From PMG-095 sp037200885 (GTDB lineage: Bacteria; Myxococcota_A; Polyangia; Polyangiales; Polyangiaceae), in the NCBI GenBank assembly GCA_037200885.1, contig JBBCIN010000002.1, positions 310,001 to 374,000 on the forward strand: 64,000 nt of DNA, read 5' to 3'. Below, piece after piece: positions 35,667-44,656 of this stretch. Position 1 is the stretch's first letter. Every line of letters starts with the position of its first letter. The position numbers and the translations under genes are program-made. The notes below the pieces were generated by a model, which had not been told where the DNA came from, did no database searches, and saw only the letters and a list, made by a program, of their open reading frames with translations.

Positions 35667-38519
35667 TCAGTCTCCGACGCGTTTCAAGACCACGCCCACG
35701 CCGGCCGTGTTGGAGCAATTCGAGACGTTCCAGGACAGCGTGCTGTTGCCGTTGATCGGCCCCCCGTAGCCGGCCACGCCCGAAAGTGGCGACGGCTGAC
35801 TCTGGGTCTGGTTACTGGTTTCGACCACCGTACCTGGGGTCGCCGTGGGACTCGTGCCCGTGCTCTGGCGAAGAGCGATCGCCGCGTAAGCAAAGCTGCC
35901 CGCCTGACTGAAGTTCAATGTCACTCCCCGAGTCGGCGTCGTGCTGCAATCAGCGTCTGACGGGGCTGAGACGGTAGTGACGAAGGGGCTCGGGGTTTGC
36001 TGCACGTTTTGAAACTCGCTGGCCGTGAAGGCGCCGACGCCATTCTGCGCCGTGGTGCTGAACTGCACTTTGACCGAATAGGTTCCAGCCAGCGTCGGCA
36101 GTTCGTTGTCCAAGAGGTAGTAAATGCCCGCATAGGACTGGGCCTCGGTCGACTTTGCCTCGACCGCCACGTGCATCACGGTGCCGTTGTAGGTGACGAA
36201 CTTGGTCGAAGTCAGGAACGGCTCTATCGCGGTCACGGCCACGAGCACGATGCGAGAGCGGCCGTCGGCACTGGCATTCGTGAGCACGTGGTTAGTGGAG
36301 AGGATCGGGATCACCGCCGACTGGAAGCCGGCTTTGGCCGAGACCGGCGTGCCCACCACGCCGATGTCGAAGTGCGTCACGCAGCCGCTCGGGGTGCAGA
36401 AATTGTTCGCCCCGCAGGCGTCCCCACAGCCCGTGCAATTGGTGAGGGTGCCCAGCTGCACGTTGCAGCCGGCCGCGGGTGCCCCGCAGTTCTTCCAGCC
36501 CGCGTTGCATTGCGGCATGCACTCCCCGCTGACACAGGAAGTCGAGCTCGCGTGGGCGGTGCCGCAGGTCACGTCGCAAGCGCCGCAGTTGGCGATGTCG
36601 GTCGCGACGGCTAGTTCGCAGCCATTGCCCGGATTGCCATCGCAATCGTCCCACAGGCCCGAGCAATTCGGCTTGCAGGCACTGGCCTGGCAATCGTTAC
36701 TGGTCACGTGGGCGGTGGCGGCGGTGCTGCAGATCTTGTTGCAGCCGCCGCAATTGTTCTCGTCCGTCGCGCCATCGATCGGACAGCCGTTTTGCGGATT
36801 CGAGCAGGAGAGGCGCGTCCCGGTGCACTTGGGCGCGCAGGTGCCCGAAGCGCAACTAGTGCTGCTCGCGCCCGTCGTAGAGCAGGCCGTACCGCAGGCG
36901 CCGCAGTGGTTCGTGTCAGTCTTGAGGTTGATCTCGCAACCGTTGCTGGCGATGGTGTCGCAATTGGAATAGTTGGTCGCGCACGTGGTCAGGCTACAGG
37001 CGCTGTTCACACACGTCGCGCTGGCGTTCGGGTACAGGGTGTCGCAGTTCACGCTCGCGCCGGTGCATGCGCCGCAATGGGTCTGGCTGTTCGCAGTGTT
37101 GGTCTCGCAGCCGTCGGCAACCGTGCCGTTGCAGTCCATGAACGTGCCGGTGCAGGTCTTGACCTGACAGGCCCCGCTCACACACGCGGGCGTACCGTTT
37201 GCCGTCGTGCAGCTCTTCCCGCACGCGCCGCAATTAGTAATCGCGGTGTTGGTGTTGGTTTCACAGCCGTCAGCGTAGCCACCCGTGCAATCGGCGAGAC
37301 CGGGCATGCAGCTCTTGACCGAGCAGACCCCGGCAGAGCACTGGGCTTCGCCGCCGGAAACACCGCAGGTCGTGCCGCACGCGCCGCAGCTATCCACGTC
37401 GGTTTTCAGATCGGTTTCGCAGCCGCCGTTGGCTGCATCGTCGTCGGGGTCGCCGTTGCAGTCGCCACGGCCCGCGGCGCAGGTCGTCTCGCCGCATTGC
37501 CCCTTTCGGCACCAGGCAGTCTTGCCCGCGCTGGCCGTGCATACCGTGCCGCAGGCGCCGCAGTTGTTGATGTCGCGGCTGACGTCTTTCTCACAGCCGT
37601 TGCCGGCTTGGCCGTCGCAATCGGCGAAATTTTCGGCGCAAGTGATGCCGCACTTCGAATCAGCGCAGTAGGCCGTGCCGTTCAGCGTGGGACAAGGCGC
37701 AGCCGCGCACGCGCCGCAGTTGTCCACGTCGGTCTTGGTATTTGTCTCGCAGCCGTCCATCGGATTGCCGTTGCAATCGTCGAACGGCGCAACGCAGCTC
37801 TCGACGCGGCACGCGCCGCCCGCGCAGCTCGCGGTCGCATTGGGCAATGAGCAGCCCGTCGCGCAATCCCCGCAGTGGTCCGTGTCCGTGCGCAGATTGG
37901 CTTCGCAGCCGTTGCTCGGGTTGCCGTCGCAGTTGCCCGAGCCCGCCGCGCAGGAAAGGGTGCAAATTCCGGTGTTGCACTCGTTACCGACGCAATCGGA
38001 GGGCGTCAGGCAAATCTGGTTCGTGACGCATTTCGAGCAATCGGGACCGCCGCAATCGATATCACTCTCGTTGCCGTTGGCGACGCGGTCACCGCAGGTC
38101 GCGGCCGCGCAGCCGTGCTCACCGCACACGCCCGTCTGGCAATCCGAACCAACCGCGCAGCCGCCATCGACCGCGCAGGCCTTGCAGGCTCCGCCGCCGC
38201 AATCCACGTCGGTCTCGCTGCCGGTCTGGGTACCATCGCTACAGCCCGCGGCCTGACAGGTGCCATCGGTGCACTCGCCGTCCCGACAGTCGGCCGCGCT
38301 GTTGCAGCCCTGAGTCAGCGCGCACGGCGCGCAGGCCCCGCCGCAGTCGATGTCCGACTCGCCTTCATCCTGCTGCAAGTTTTGGCAGTGCGGCGGCTGG
38401 GTCCCCGAGCTATCCACGAACTTGAACTCCGGCGTGCTGCAGGACGGCAAGAGCAGACTGGCGCAGACCAAAACGAACGCCAGTGCAGCGCACAGGCGAT
38501 TCAAACGCACCTCGACCAT
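35667..38519 (-). CDS. Giant cysteine-rich repeat lipoprotein
   Basis: Lipoprotein of 950 residues: signal FVLVCASLLLPSC, a first part (about 40-180) with DIDCGG-x-C repeats, then about ten repeats of 45-55 residues of the type D-C-N-G-N/-/-GCETNxxTDxxNCGACGxxC (about 190-700). A C-terminal part of about 240 residues is nearly Cys-free and beta-rich (RIVLVAVTAIEPFL, SYAGIYYLLDNELP). The repeats should form stacked disulfide modules, giving a stiff surface stalk that displays the end domain. The long plus-strand frames across it are antisense artefacts of the repetitive GC-rich codons. Confidence 0.85.
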   Translation of the reverse strand: MVEVRLNRLCAALAFVLVCASLLLPSCSTPEFKFVDSSGTQPPHCQNLQQDEGESDIDCGGACAPCALTQGCNSAADCRDGECTDGTCQAAGCSDGTQTGSETDVDCGGGACKACAVDGGCAVGSDCQTGVCGEHGCAAATCGDRVANGNESDIDCGGPDCSKCVTNQICLTPSDCVGNECNTGICTLSCAAGSGNCDGNPSNGCEANLRTDTDHCGDCATGCSLPNATASCAGGACRVESCVAPFDDCNGNPMDGCETNTKTDVDNCGACAAAPCPTLNGTAYCADSKCGITCAENFADCDGQAGNGCEKDVSRDINNCGACGTVCTASAGKTAWCRKGQCGETTCAAGRGDCNGDPDDDAANGGCETDLKTDVDSCGACGTTCGVSGGEAQCSAGVCSVKSCMPGLADCTGGYADGCETNTNTAITNCGACGKSCTTANGTPACVSGACQVKTCTGTFMDCNGTVADGCETNTANSQTHCGACTGASVNCDTLYPNASATCVNSACSLTTCATNYSNCDTIASNGCEINLKTDTNHCGACGTACSTTGASSTSCASGTCAPKCTGTRLSCSNPQNGCPIDGATDENNCGGCNKICSTAATAHVTSNDCQASACKPNCSGLWDDCDGNPGNGCELAVATDIANCGACDVTCGTAHASSTSCVSGECMPQCNAGWKNCGAPAAGCNVQLGTLTNCTGCGDACGANNFCTPSGCVTHFDIGVVGTPVSAKAGFQSAVIPILSTNHVLTNASADGRSRIVLVAVTAIEPFLTSTKFVTYNGTVMHVAVEAKSTEAQSYAGIYYLLDNELPTLAGTYSVKVQFSTTAQNGVGAFTASEFQNVQQTPSPFVTTVSAPSDADCSTTPTRGVTLNFSQAGSFAYAAIALRQSTGTSPTATPGTVVETSNQTQSQPSPLSGVAGYGGPINGNSTLSWNVSNCSNTAGVGVVLKRVGD

Positions 38520-38582
38520 TCAGCCCTTGAGATTACTTGGCTTCTCGGCGGCGTGCTCACAATTGTTTCCGAGTCGGCCGCA

Positions 38583-38637
38583 GTGCCGCATGTCGCCGCA
38601 CGGCGCTCGCGCCCCCGTGCGCACCACTGTGCGGCAC
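38583..38637. repeat. Nested inverted repeat upstream of nikR
   Basis: GTGCCGCA (38583-38590) pairs with TGCGGCAC (38630-38637), and inside it CGCACGG (38597-38603) pairs with CCGTGCG (38615-38621). It lies in the divergent gap between the Cys-rich lipoprotein and nikR, where a terminator is not expected, so it may be an operator or a structured leader. Confidence 0.45.
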
Positions 38638-38732
38638 ATGGCCCGACACGAGCTCAGGGCGCGCGCAATCGGTTAGACGCGGTTATTGACCAAGCTACGG
38701 GCAGATCCCCGAGGTGTTACAGTGTAGGTCAG

Positions 38733-39308
38733 ATGAAGGACAGTCTGGTTCGCTTTGGTGTCGCCATGGAGTCGAGTCTGATCGAGCAGCTCGACGCGCT
38801 GGCCGAGCTTCGAGGTTGCAACCGCTCGGAGCTCTTGCGCGACCTCACCCGCGCCGAGGTCAGCCGCACGGCCCTCGACAAGGGAGTGCCCGCATTTGCC
38901 GCGGTAACGTTGGTCTACAACCACCACGTGCGGGAGCTCTCGGAGCGGCTCACCAGCCTGCAGCATGACCTGGGCGAAGCCGTGCGCTCGAGCATGCACG
39001 TGCACCTGGATCACGAGCACTGCTTGGAAGTGATCGTGATGCGTGGCCGCTCGGACCAGCTGAAGGAGGTCACGGGCCGAATGCTCGGCACGCGAGGCGT
39101 GATTCAAGGCGGCGCCGAATACGTGGCCGAGAACACGCTGAATTTAAGCAATGACGGCCGGCGTGTGCACCAGCACGGTGGGCTCGAGCCCCATTCGCAT
39201 CCCCATCCCCATCCCCACTCACCAGCCGCCGCGCCCGTGGTTAAAGTCAGCATCAAGCGGCCAGTGGCAAAATCAGCCCCCAGCAAAGCGAGCAAAGCTC
39301 GGCGCTAA
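38733..39308 (+). CDS. nikR: NikR nickel-responsive repressor with His-rich tail
   Basis: Ribbon-helix-helix repressor of 191 residues. The DNA-binding domain is at about 1-48, followed by an ACT-like metal domain with the expected nickel ligands His78, His89, His91 and Cys97 (MHVHLDHEHCLEV). Family members are usually about 130-150 residues. This one adds a tail of about 45 residues with a His-Pro run (PHSHPHPHPHSP), then a Lys/Ser/Ala-rich basic end. ATG 38733 is chosen by the conserved start; the upstream open frame is antisense to the Cys-rich gene. It is convergent with and overlaps the last 4 bp of cbiO, so it very likely controls cbiMQO. Confidence 0.93.
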   Translation: MKDSLVRFGVAMESSLIEQLDALAELRGCNRSELLRDLTRAEVSRTALDKGVPAFAAVTLVYNHHVRELSERLTSLQHDLGEAVRSSMHVHLDHEHCLEVIVMRGRSDQLKEVTGRMLGTRGVIQGGAEYVAENTLNLSNDGRRVHQHGGLEPHSHPHPHPHSPAAAPVVKVSIKRPVAKSAPSKASKARR

Positions 39309-40066
39309 CGGGCGAGCAGGTGCGCGGGCAGATCGCGGCTCGGACATTCCAGGCCGTGCGCACCCATTAACGCATCGTCCCGGAGCATTTCTTTGCTCGG
39401 CCCTGCGGCGACGAGCACACCTCCGTCGAGTAGCAGCGCGCGCGAACACAGCTCGGCGACCAAGGCCAGGTCGTGCGTGGCAATCACGCGCGTAACCGGC
39501 AAGCCGGCCAAGATGTCGATCAACTCGCGGCGGCCGCGCGGGTCCAAGCCGGCACTCGGCTCATCGAGCAGCAAGATACTGGGCTCGTAGGCCAGCAGCC
39601 CGGCCAGGCACACGCGCTTTTTCTCGCCGCCGCTCAGCCGCTGCGGCACGCGCGGCTCGAAGCCGGAAAGCCCGACCTGATGGAGTGCCCGAGCGACGCG
39701 CTGCTCGACCTCCGCCCGCGCGCACCCGAGCTGCTCCGGGCCGTACGCCACGTCTTCGCCCACGGTGGGGCAAAATAGCTGATCGTCAGCGTCTTGAAAC
39801 AGCACGCCGACCTGACGGCGGACCCAGGCCGCGTCGCTCGCGCTGACCAGGCGGCCGTGCACGTGCACGCGGCCATTCGCGTGCTTCGCGGATCGCTCGG
39901 GCAAAATCCCGTTCAGGTGCAGGAGCAGCGTGGATTTTCCGGCACCATTGGGACCGACCACGGCCACACACTCGCCCGCCTCGACCGAGAACGAGACCGA
40001 GCGCAGCGCGAGCGACCCGTCCGCAAACTGAAAGGCGAGCTCTTCGACCGAAAGCGCGAGCGTCAC
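39305..40066 (-). CDS. cbiO: Nickel/cobalt ECF transporter ATPase
   Basis: ATP-binding subunit (253 residues) of an energy-coupling-factor metal importer. Seen: Walker A GPNGAGKST (about 35-43), Q-loop LFQDADDQLF, signature LSGGEKKR, Walker B SILLLDEPSAG and the switch His in IATHDLALV. The start is GTG 40066, which overlaps the cbiQ stop (GTGA); the long frame upstream lies inside cbiQ. Last gene of cbiMQO. Confidence 0.92.
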   Translation of the reverse strand: MTLALSVEELAFQFADGSLALRSVSFSVEAGECVAVVGPNGAGKSTLLLHLNGILPERSAKHANGRVHVHGRLVSASDAAWVRRQVGVLFQDADDQLFCPTVGEDVAYGPEQLGCARAEVEQRVARALHQVGLSGFEPRVPQRLSGGEKKRVCLAGLLAYEPSILLLDEPSAGLDPRGRRELIDILAGLPVTRVIATHDLALVAELCSRALLLDGGVLVAAGPSKEMLRDDALMGAHGLECPSRDLPAHLLAR

Positions 40067-40638
40067 GCGCCTCCGCGCGAGCGCATCGCGACCTGCACGC
40101 GCTCGGCTCGTGACACAGTGCGCACGAACAAAATACCGATCGAATTGCCGAGCGCCAACCACAGCCGCCAGCGCGAGGCGCGCAGCGTTCTTCCCGCGCG
40201 CGCTCGGCGCATGCGCCGAGCTTCGTCGACCAGGAGCGACGAGTAGCGAGACAACAGCGCGATCGTCTCGCACAAAAGCTCTGGGAAGTGCATGCGCCGC
40301 AACGTGCGCAAAAGCTCCGAGATCGGCGTGGTGCTCGCCAGGAGCTGTAGCGTAAACAGACAGATTGCGGATTTTGTCAGCAGACCGACGCCTGCCCAGA
40401 GTCCGTGCGCCTGAAACAACGCAAGGCTCGCCACGCCGATTAAAAACGGCGCAGCAAACGCCAAGCGCAAGCTCAATGCTCTGAGATCCAAGCGCGCCAG
40501 CATCGCCACTAGCAAGAGCGGCGGAAGCGCCCAGAGTCCCCACCGTGAGTGCTCCGCGGGCAGCGCGGCCAACCCCAAAATCAAAGCCAGGCTAGCGCCG
40601 AGTTTGAGCGCGGCCGGGGCGCGATGAACGCAGCTCAT
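40063..40638 (-). CDS. cbiQ: Nickel/cobalt ECF transporter transmembrane subunit
   Basis: CbiQ T-component of 191 residues, shorter than many (about 225-260). Hydrophobic segments run from about 15 to 110. The coupling region shows ELLRTLRRMHFPELLCETIA (near 108-127), followed by RYSSLLVDEARRM and the basic C-terminal helix that contacts CbiO. ATG 40638 overlaps the cbiM stop (ATGA). Confidence 0.87.
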   Translation of the reverse strand: MSCVHRAPAALKLGASLALILGLAALPAEHSRWGLWALPPLLLVAMLARLDLRALSLRLAFAAPFLIGVASLALFQAHGLWAGVGLLTKSAICLFTLQLLASTTPISELLRTLRRMHFPELLCETIALLSRYSSLLVDEARRMRRARAGRTLRASRWRLWLALGNSIGILFVRTVSRAERVQVAMRSRGGA

Positions 40639-41591
40639 CCCGACGATTCGACCGCGACGCCCGCCTCCGCCGGATCCGTCGCGCGCGGCGGACGCGGCGG
40701 ACGCGGCACCAGCGCTCGCGCTAGCAGCCAGCACAGACCAAACAAGAGCAGCGTGCCCAAGCAACCCGCGAGGCCGTACTCCGCAAGCGGCGCGAGCGAC
40801 GGCGCGTGCGCGCTCGAGCGCAGCCCCAGGGCTTGTACGACGCGCGAAAATCCGTCCGGCGCCGCGCAAGCGAGGGGCGCGAGCAACGCCGCAACGGCCA
40901 CCGACAACCCCAGCCCGGCGTACACCAGCGCTGCCGGAGAGCGCGCGCCGAGCCCGACCCCTGCGCCATTTTCCAGCAATTCGGGCCTAAAACGCAGCAC
41001 GCTGGCCACGACGACGGCGCTAATCACGGCTTCGCCCACGCCAATCAAAGCGTGCACGCCGAGCAGGGCGGGCAGCACGACCGACAACCGCGCCGCACCC
41101 GAGAGCGAAAGCTGCCCCGCGCAGCTGACCGCCCCCGCGACCGTCGCGCACCAGCCCGCGAACGCAACCGACGCCACTCGCCTCGTGAGACTCGGCCCCG
41201 CACCGCACAGCAGCCGGTAGCAGCAGCAACCAACCACGCAGCCAACCAGCCCCATGTTGAACACGTTGGCCCCGAGCGCGAACACGCCCCCATCCGCCAA
41301 CACGAAACACTGCACGATGATGACCGCGGTCATCACGACCAGTGCACCCGGTAGTCCGAGCAGCGCGCCAACCAACGCACTCCCCACCAAGTGCCCCGAG
41401 GTCCCAGCCGCGACCGGGAAGTTCACCATCTGCGCCGCGAACACGAACGCGGCGGACACACCCAGAAGCGCGCTCGCTCGCCGGTCGCGCTGCGCGCGCA
41501 ACCGATAGCAGGCCGCACCGACCCCGAGCGCCGAAAGCGCGGCGTAGCCCAAGGCCACGCGAGCGCTCAAAAAACCATCCGGAATATGCAT
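40635..41591 (-). CDS. cbiM: CbiM substrate-binding subunit with fused PDGLE/CbiN-like domain
   Basis: S-component of 318 residues. It starts MHIPDGFLSA, with the metal-binding N-terminus (Met1-His2) typical of CbiM/NikM, and has NFPVAAGTSGHLVG and HALIGVGEAVIS later. From about residue 235 an extra part (CAAPDGFSRVVQALG, LAPLAEYGL and a final helix) matches the PDGLE/CbiN-like accessory subunit, here fused to CbiM. Nickel rather than cobalt is inferred from the adjacent nikR. An upstream in-frame ATG at 41639 is less likely, because His2 must follow the start. Confidence 0.9.
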   Translation of the reverse strand: MHIPDGFLSARVALGYAALSALGVGAACYRLRAQRDRRASALLGVSAAFVFAAQMVNFPVAAGTSGHLVGSALVGALLGLPGALVVMTAVIIVQCFVLADGGVFALGANVFNMGLVGCVVGCCCYRLLCGAGPSLTRRVASVAFAGWCATVAGAVSCAGQLSLSGAARLSVVLPALLGVHALIGVGEAVISAVVVASVLRFRPELLENGAGVGLGARSPAALVYAGLGLSVAVAALLAPLACAAPDGFSRVVQALGLRSSAHAPSLAPLAEYGLAGCLGTLLLFGLCWLLARALVPRPPRPPRATDPAEAGVAVESSG

Positions 41592-41794
41592 AGCAACGCC
41601 GGCCCCAACCGGCCCCGCCAAGGATGCCACGATTCTCACAACGGTGCTACCGCCGGAAATTCGATAAGAAAGGGGGCGATCGCGACCCCGCAGCGCAGCT
41701 CGCGGCTCGGCTGAGTTTCCGCTGAGAGCGCGAGCACGAGCAACTCCGCCAGGTGGAGTTCGCTCATGCGCGCCGAGACGGCGAGGAAATGATA

Positions 41795-41817
41795 CTGCGT
41801 ACGCAGTGCGTACGCAG
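41795..41817. promoter_or_regulatory. Candidate NikR operator palindrome
   Basis: Two TGCGTACGCA units separated by one G form an odd-length 23-bp perfect palindrome, 204 bp upstream of cbiM and pointing to it. NikR boxes in other bacteria are GTATGA-type dyads of about 28 bp; here the GCGTAC arms would play that role. The gap 41592-41859 holds no gene, and I saw no cobalamin riboswitch in it. Confidence 0.55.
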
Positions 41818-41859
41818 AGTATTATCGGCGCGCCGCGAGTTGTCGGGGCGACGGCGGCG

Positions 41860-44568
41860 CTAGGAGCGTGGGACTGGGGTCGAGCGGCCGGCCAGGCCGG
41901 CGACGAGTTGGACTAGGAGCAGGGGATCGACGGGCTTGGCGACGTGGCGTTGGTAGCCGGCGTCGAAGGCGCGATCGGCATCGGCGGCGCGGGCGTAGGC
42001 AGTGAGTGCGAGCGCCGGGATTTCGCCGCCCTGTTCGGCGGGCAACAGGCGGACTTGACGCATCAACCAGTAGCCGTCCTCGTGCGGCATACCGATGTCA
42101 CTCACGAGCACATGGGGCTCGGTGGCCGCGATCGCGCCCAGGGCTTCGCGCGCGGAAGCGGCCATGTACACGACCGCACCTGCGCTCTTGAACGCTTCGG
42201 CCACGAGCTCGCGCGCGTCGAGCTCGTCATCGACGACCAACACGCTCACGCCCGCCAGCAAGCCAACCGCGCCGGAGCCGAACGCCGCGGCCTTGCGCGC
42301 CGGGCGCGAAGGTCTAACCGCTTCGGTGGCGGCGCGGGCGGGCAAGCGGACCAGGAAGGTTGCGCCACGACCTAGGCCGGCGCTCGTGGCTTCGACGGAT
42401 CCCCCGTGCGCCGCGGCGATTTGCCGGACGAGCGAGAGGCCCAAGCCCAAGCCGCCATGACGGCGCGTGGTCGAACTGTCAGCCTGACGGAACGGCTCGA
42501 ACACGTGGGGCAGCACGCCCTCGGCGATGCCCTCACCGCTGTCGCTGATTTGAATTTGCACTTCCGAACCGATGCGGCTCGTGAAAATCACGATCGAGCC
42601 GGCCTTGGGCGTGAACTTCACCGCGTTGGTCAGCAGGTTCCACAGAATTTGCTGCAAGCGATCGGAGTCCGCGCTGATCGTCAAGAGCGCTTCGTCGTCC
42701 GCGGCGGCGACGCCATCGACCGTCAGAGTAATGCCCTTGGCGTCCACCGCTGGACGGAGCGCGAGGGCGGCCGCGCGCACCGCCTCGCCCACGTTGACGG
42801 CCGTCAGCGACAGGGACAGCTTGCCGCTGCTGATCCGCGACAGATCGAGCACGTCTTCGATCAAGCGCGCTTGCGCCCGCGCGTTCCGCTCGATCACCGT
42901 CAGCGCGCGTTGAACCTCGGGCGCCATCTCGCGCTCGCGCAGCACCACGGCCCAGCCCAAAATCACGTTCAGCGGCGTGCGCAGCTCATGGGAAACGGTG
43001 GCCAAGAAGTGATCTTTGGTGACGCTGGCTTGCTCAGCGCGTTCGCGCATGGCCTGCTCCCGCGCTCGCGCGGCCTCGAGCTCCGACGCCGCGCGCGCAT
43101 TCTCGATCGCCAGCGCAGCGCGGCGCGCAAAATCCTCGGCGAAGCTCAAATCATCTTCGCTATAACGCCGCCCGGAATCCGCGTAGATGAACGTCATCGC
43201 GCCCAGGCTGCGACCCGCCTCGCTGCGCAGAGCCACGATCATGGCTGACTCGAGCTTGAGCTCACGCAAGATCCGCAAGTGATCGGCGTCCCGGGCGCCG
43301 GCCTCGAGCAGCGCCGGCGGGATCTCGGAGTAGAGCTCGGACTTGCCGCTTCGAATGACCTGCGGCGCGCCCGTCCGCGCGTCTCGATTGGACGGATAGC
43401 GTTGGCCAATCTCGCGCGCATACGCGACTTTGGCCGGATCGACGTGTGCCACCGCGAGCTGCTGGGAGACGCGCGCACCGGGCTCCAGGATGTCGATCGT
43501 GCACCAGTCAGCGAGCTCGGGCACCGCCAGCTCGGCCACGCGCCGGAGCGTGGTGCGGTAGTCGAGCGACGAGGCCAAGGTCTCCATCGCACGGGCCAGG
43601 AAAGCGCGCCGCTTTTCTGCGCGCTTCTCGAGCGTGACGTCGCGAAACACCAGCACCACGCCGTAGATCACGCCGCTCTCGTCCTTGATCGGCGCGCCGC
43701 TGTCGTCGATCGGGACCTCGGTGCCTTGCCGAGTGCGGAGCACAGTGTGGTTCGCGAGGCCCACGATGCGTCCCTCGCGCAGGACCTTCGTCACCGGGCT
43801 CTCGACGACCTCGCCCGTCAGCTCCGAGAAGATACGAAATACCTCGGGCAGCGGGCGGCCGCGCGCTTCGCCATCGGTCCAGCCCGTGAGGCGCTCGGCG
43901 ACGCCGTTCATGAACGTCACGGAGCCGGCATTGTCGGTGGCAATCACCGCATCCCCGATGCTTTGCAGAGTGGTGGCCAGCCAGCGCCGAGCAACGATTT
44001 CGCGATCGCGGCGCACGGCGCGTAGCAACGCTTGCCCGCACAGCTTGGCGAAGGTCTCGACGAAGCGCCGATCCGCGACCGAGAAGCGCTGCTCCTCGTA
44101 GAAACCCATGCCCAAGAGCCCCAGGGGACGCCCCTCCACCACCAGGGGCACCGACCAGAGCGCTTTCGCTCGCCGGCCAGTCGCGCGCAGGCGGGCCACC
44201 TCCGGAAAGATCGCGGCATATTCTCGTTCGGTCTCGACCCAAACCGAAACGCCCGTGGCGAGCGTCTCGAGCACCCGCGGGTTGCCCTCCGTCTTGGTGA
44301 TGCGCAAGATTCTTTGCAGCACCTCCGGCGCGACGCCGCGGTGCGCTAGCAAATCCAGTTCTTCGCCGCCGTCATCGAACACGTACAGCGTCGCGATGTC
44401 CGCGCCTGCTTGGCGCATGCCTTGCTCGACCACCAAATTGGCGACATCGCTGCGCGTCACCGCGGCAGAAAGCGCGAAAGCCAACTCGGTCAAGCTCTCC
44501 AAGCGCGCGAGCGTCACCCGCAATTGTTCGGCGTCCGGCGCACTTTCCGCGCTTGTCGTCTCGTCCAT
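41860..44568 (-). CDS. Hybrid sensor histidine kinase, GAF-PAS-GAF-HK-receiver
   Basis: Cytoplasmic multi-sensor kinase of 902 residues. Layout by eye: GAF domain (about 25-190), PAS (about 195-320, TDNAGSVTFMNGVAERLTGW), second GAF (about 345-490), HisKA with phosphoacceptor His in ATVSHELRTPLNVILGW (near 535), HATPase (about 640-760, NLLTNAVKFTP, SDSGEGIAEGVLPHVFEPF, GGLGLGLSLV) and a C-terminal receiver (about 785-900, VVDDELDA, phosphoacceptor in VLVSDIGMPHEDG, Lys in VAKPVD). ATG 44568 starts just before the first GAF; the upstream frame overlaps proA on the other strand. Signal and target unknown. Confidence 0.9.
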   Translation of the reverse strand: MDETTSAESAPDAEQLRVTLARLESLTELAFALSAAVTRSDVANLVVEQGMRQAGADIATLYVFDDGGEELDLLAHRGVAPEVLQRILRITKTEGNPRVLETLATGVSVWVETEREYAAIFPEVARLRATGRRAKALWSVPLVVEGRPLGLLGMGFYEEQRFSVADRRFVETFAKLCGQALLRAVRRDREIVARRWLATTLQSIGDAVIATDNAGSVTFMNGVAERLTGWTDGEARGRPLPEVFRIFSELTGEVVESPVTKVLREGRIVGLANHTVLRTRQGTEVPIDDSGAPIKDESGVIYGVVLVFRDVTLEKRAEKRRAFLARAMETLASSLDYRTTLRRVAELAVPELADWCTIDILEPGARVSQQLAVAHVDPAKVAYAREIGQRYPSNRDARTGAPQVIRSGKSELYSEIPPALLEAGARDADHLRILRELKLESAMIVALRSEAGRSLGAMTFIYADSGRRYSEDDLSFAEDFARRAALAIENARAASELEAARAREQAMRERAEQASVTKDHFLATVSHELRTPLNVILGWAVVLREREMAPEVQRALTVIERNARAQARLIEDVLDLSRISSGKLSLSLTAVNVGEAVRAAALALRPAVDAKGITLTVDGVAAADDEALLTISADSDRLQQILWNLLTNAVKFTPKAGSIVIFTSRIGSEVQIQISDSGEGIAEGVLPHVFEPFRQADSSTTRRHGGLGLGLSLVRQIAAAHGGSVEATSAGLGRGATFLVRLPARAATEAVRPSRPARKAAAFGSGAVGLLAGVSVLVVDDELDARELVAEAFKSAGAVVYMAASAREALGAIAATEPHVLVSDIGMPHEDGYWLMRQVRLLPAEQGGEIPALALTAYARAADADRAFDAGYQRHVAKPVDPLLLVQLVAGLAGRSTPVPRS

Positions 44569-44656
44569 TCCTGCCTGAGGTTGCCGGATTACAGCGTATG
44601 CCGCGGGCGCCGTCACCCCCTGGCCTGAGGCGCCAAGAAAGCGTACAAGATCCGCC

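Noticed and set aside
36708..38732. Long plus-strand frames, including an upstream extension of NikR
   Set aside because: Antisense to the Cys-rich repeat lipoprotein; composition is Ala/Arg/Val shadow, and NikR begins at its conserved MKDSLVRF.
41592..41859. Cobalamin riboswitch upstream of cbiM
   Set aside because: No B12-box-like segment was seen; nikR and the palindrome point to nickel repression instead.
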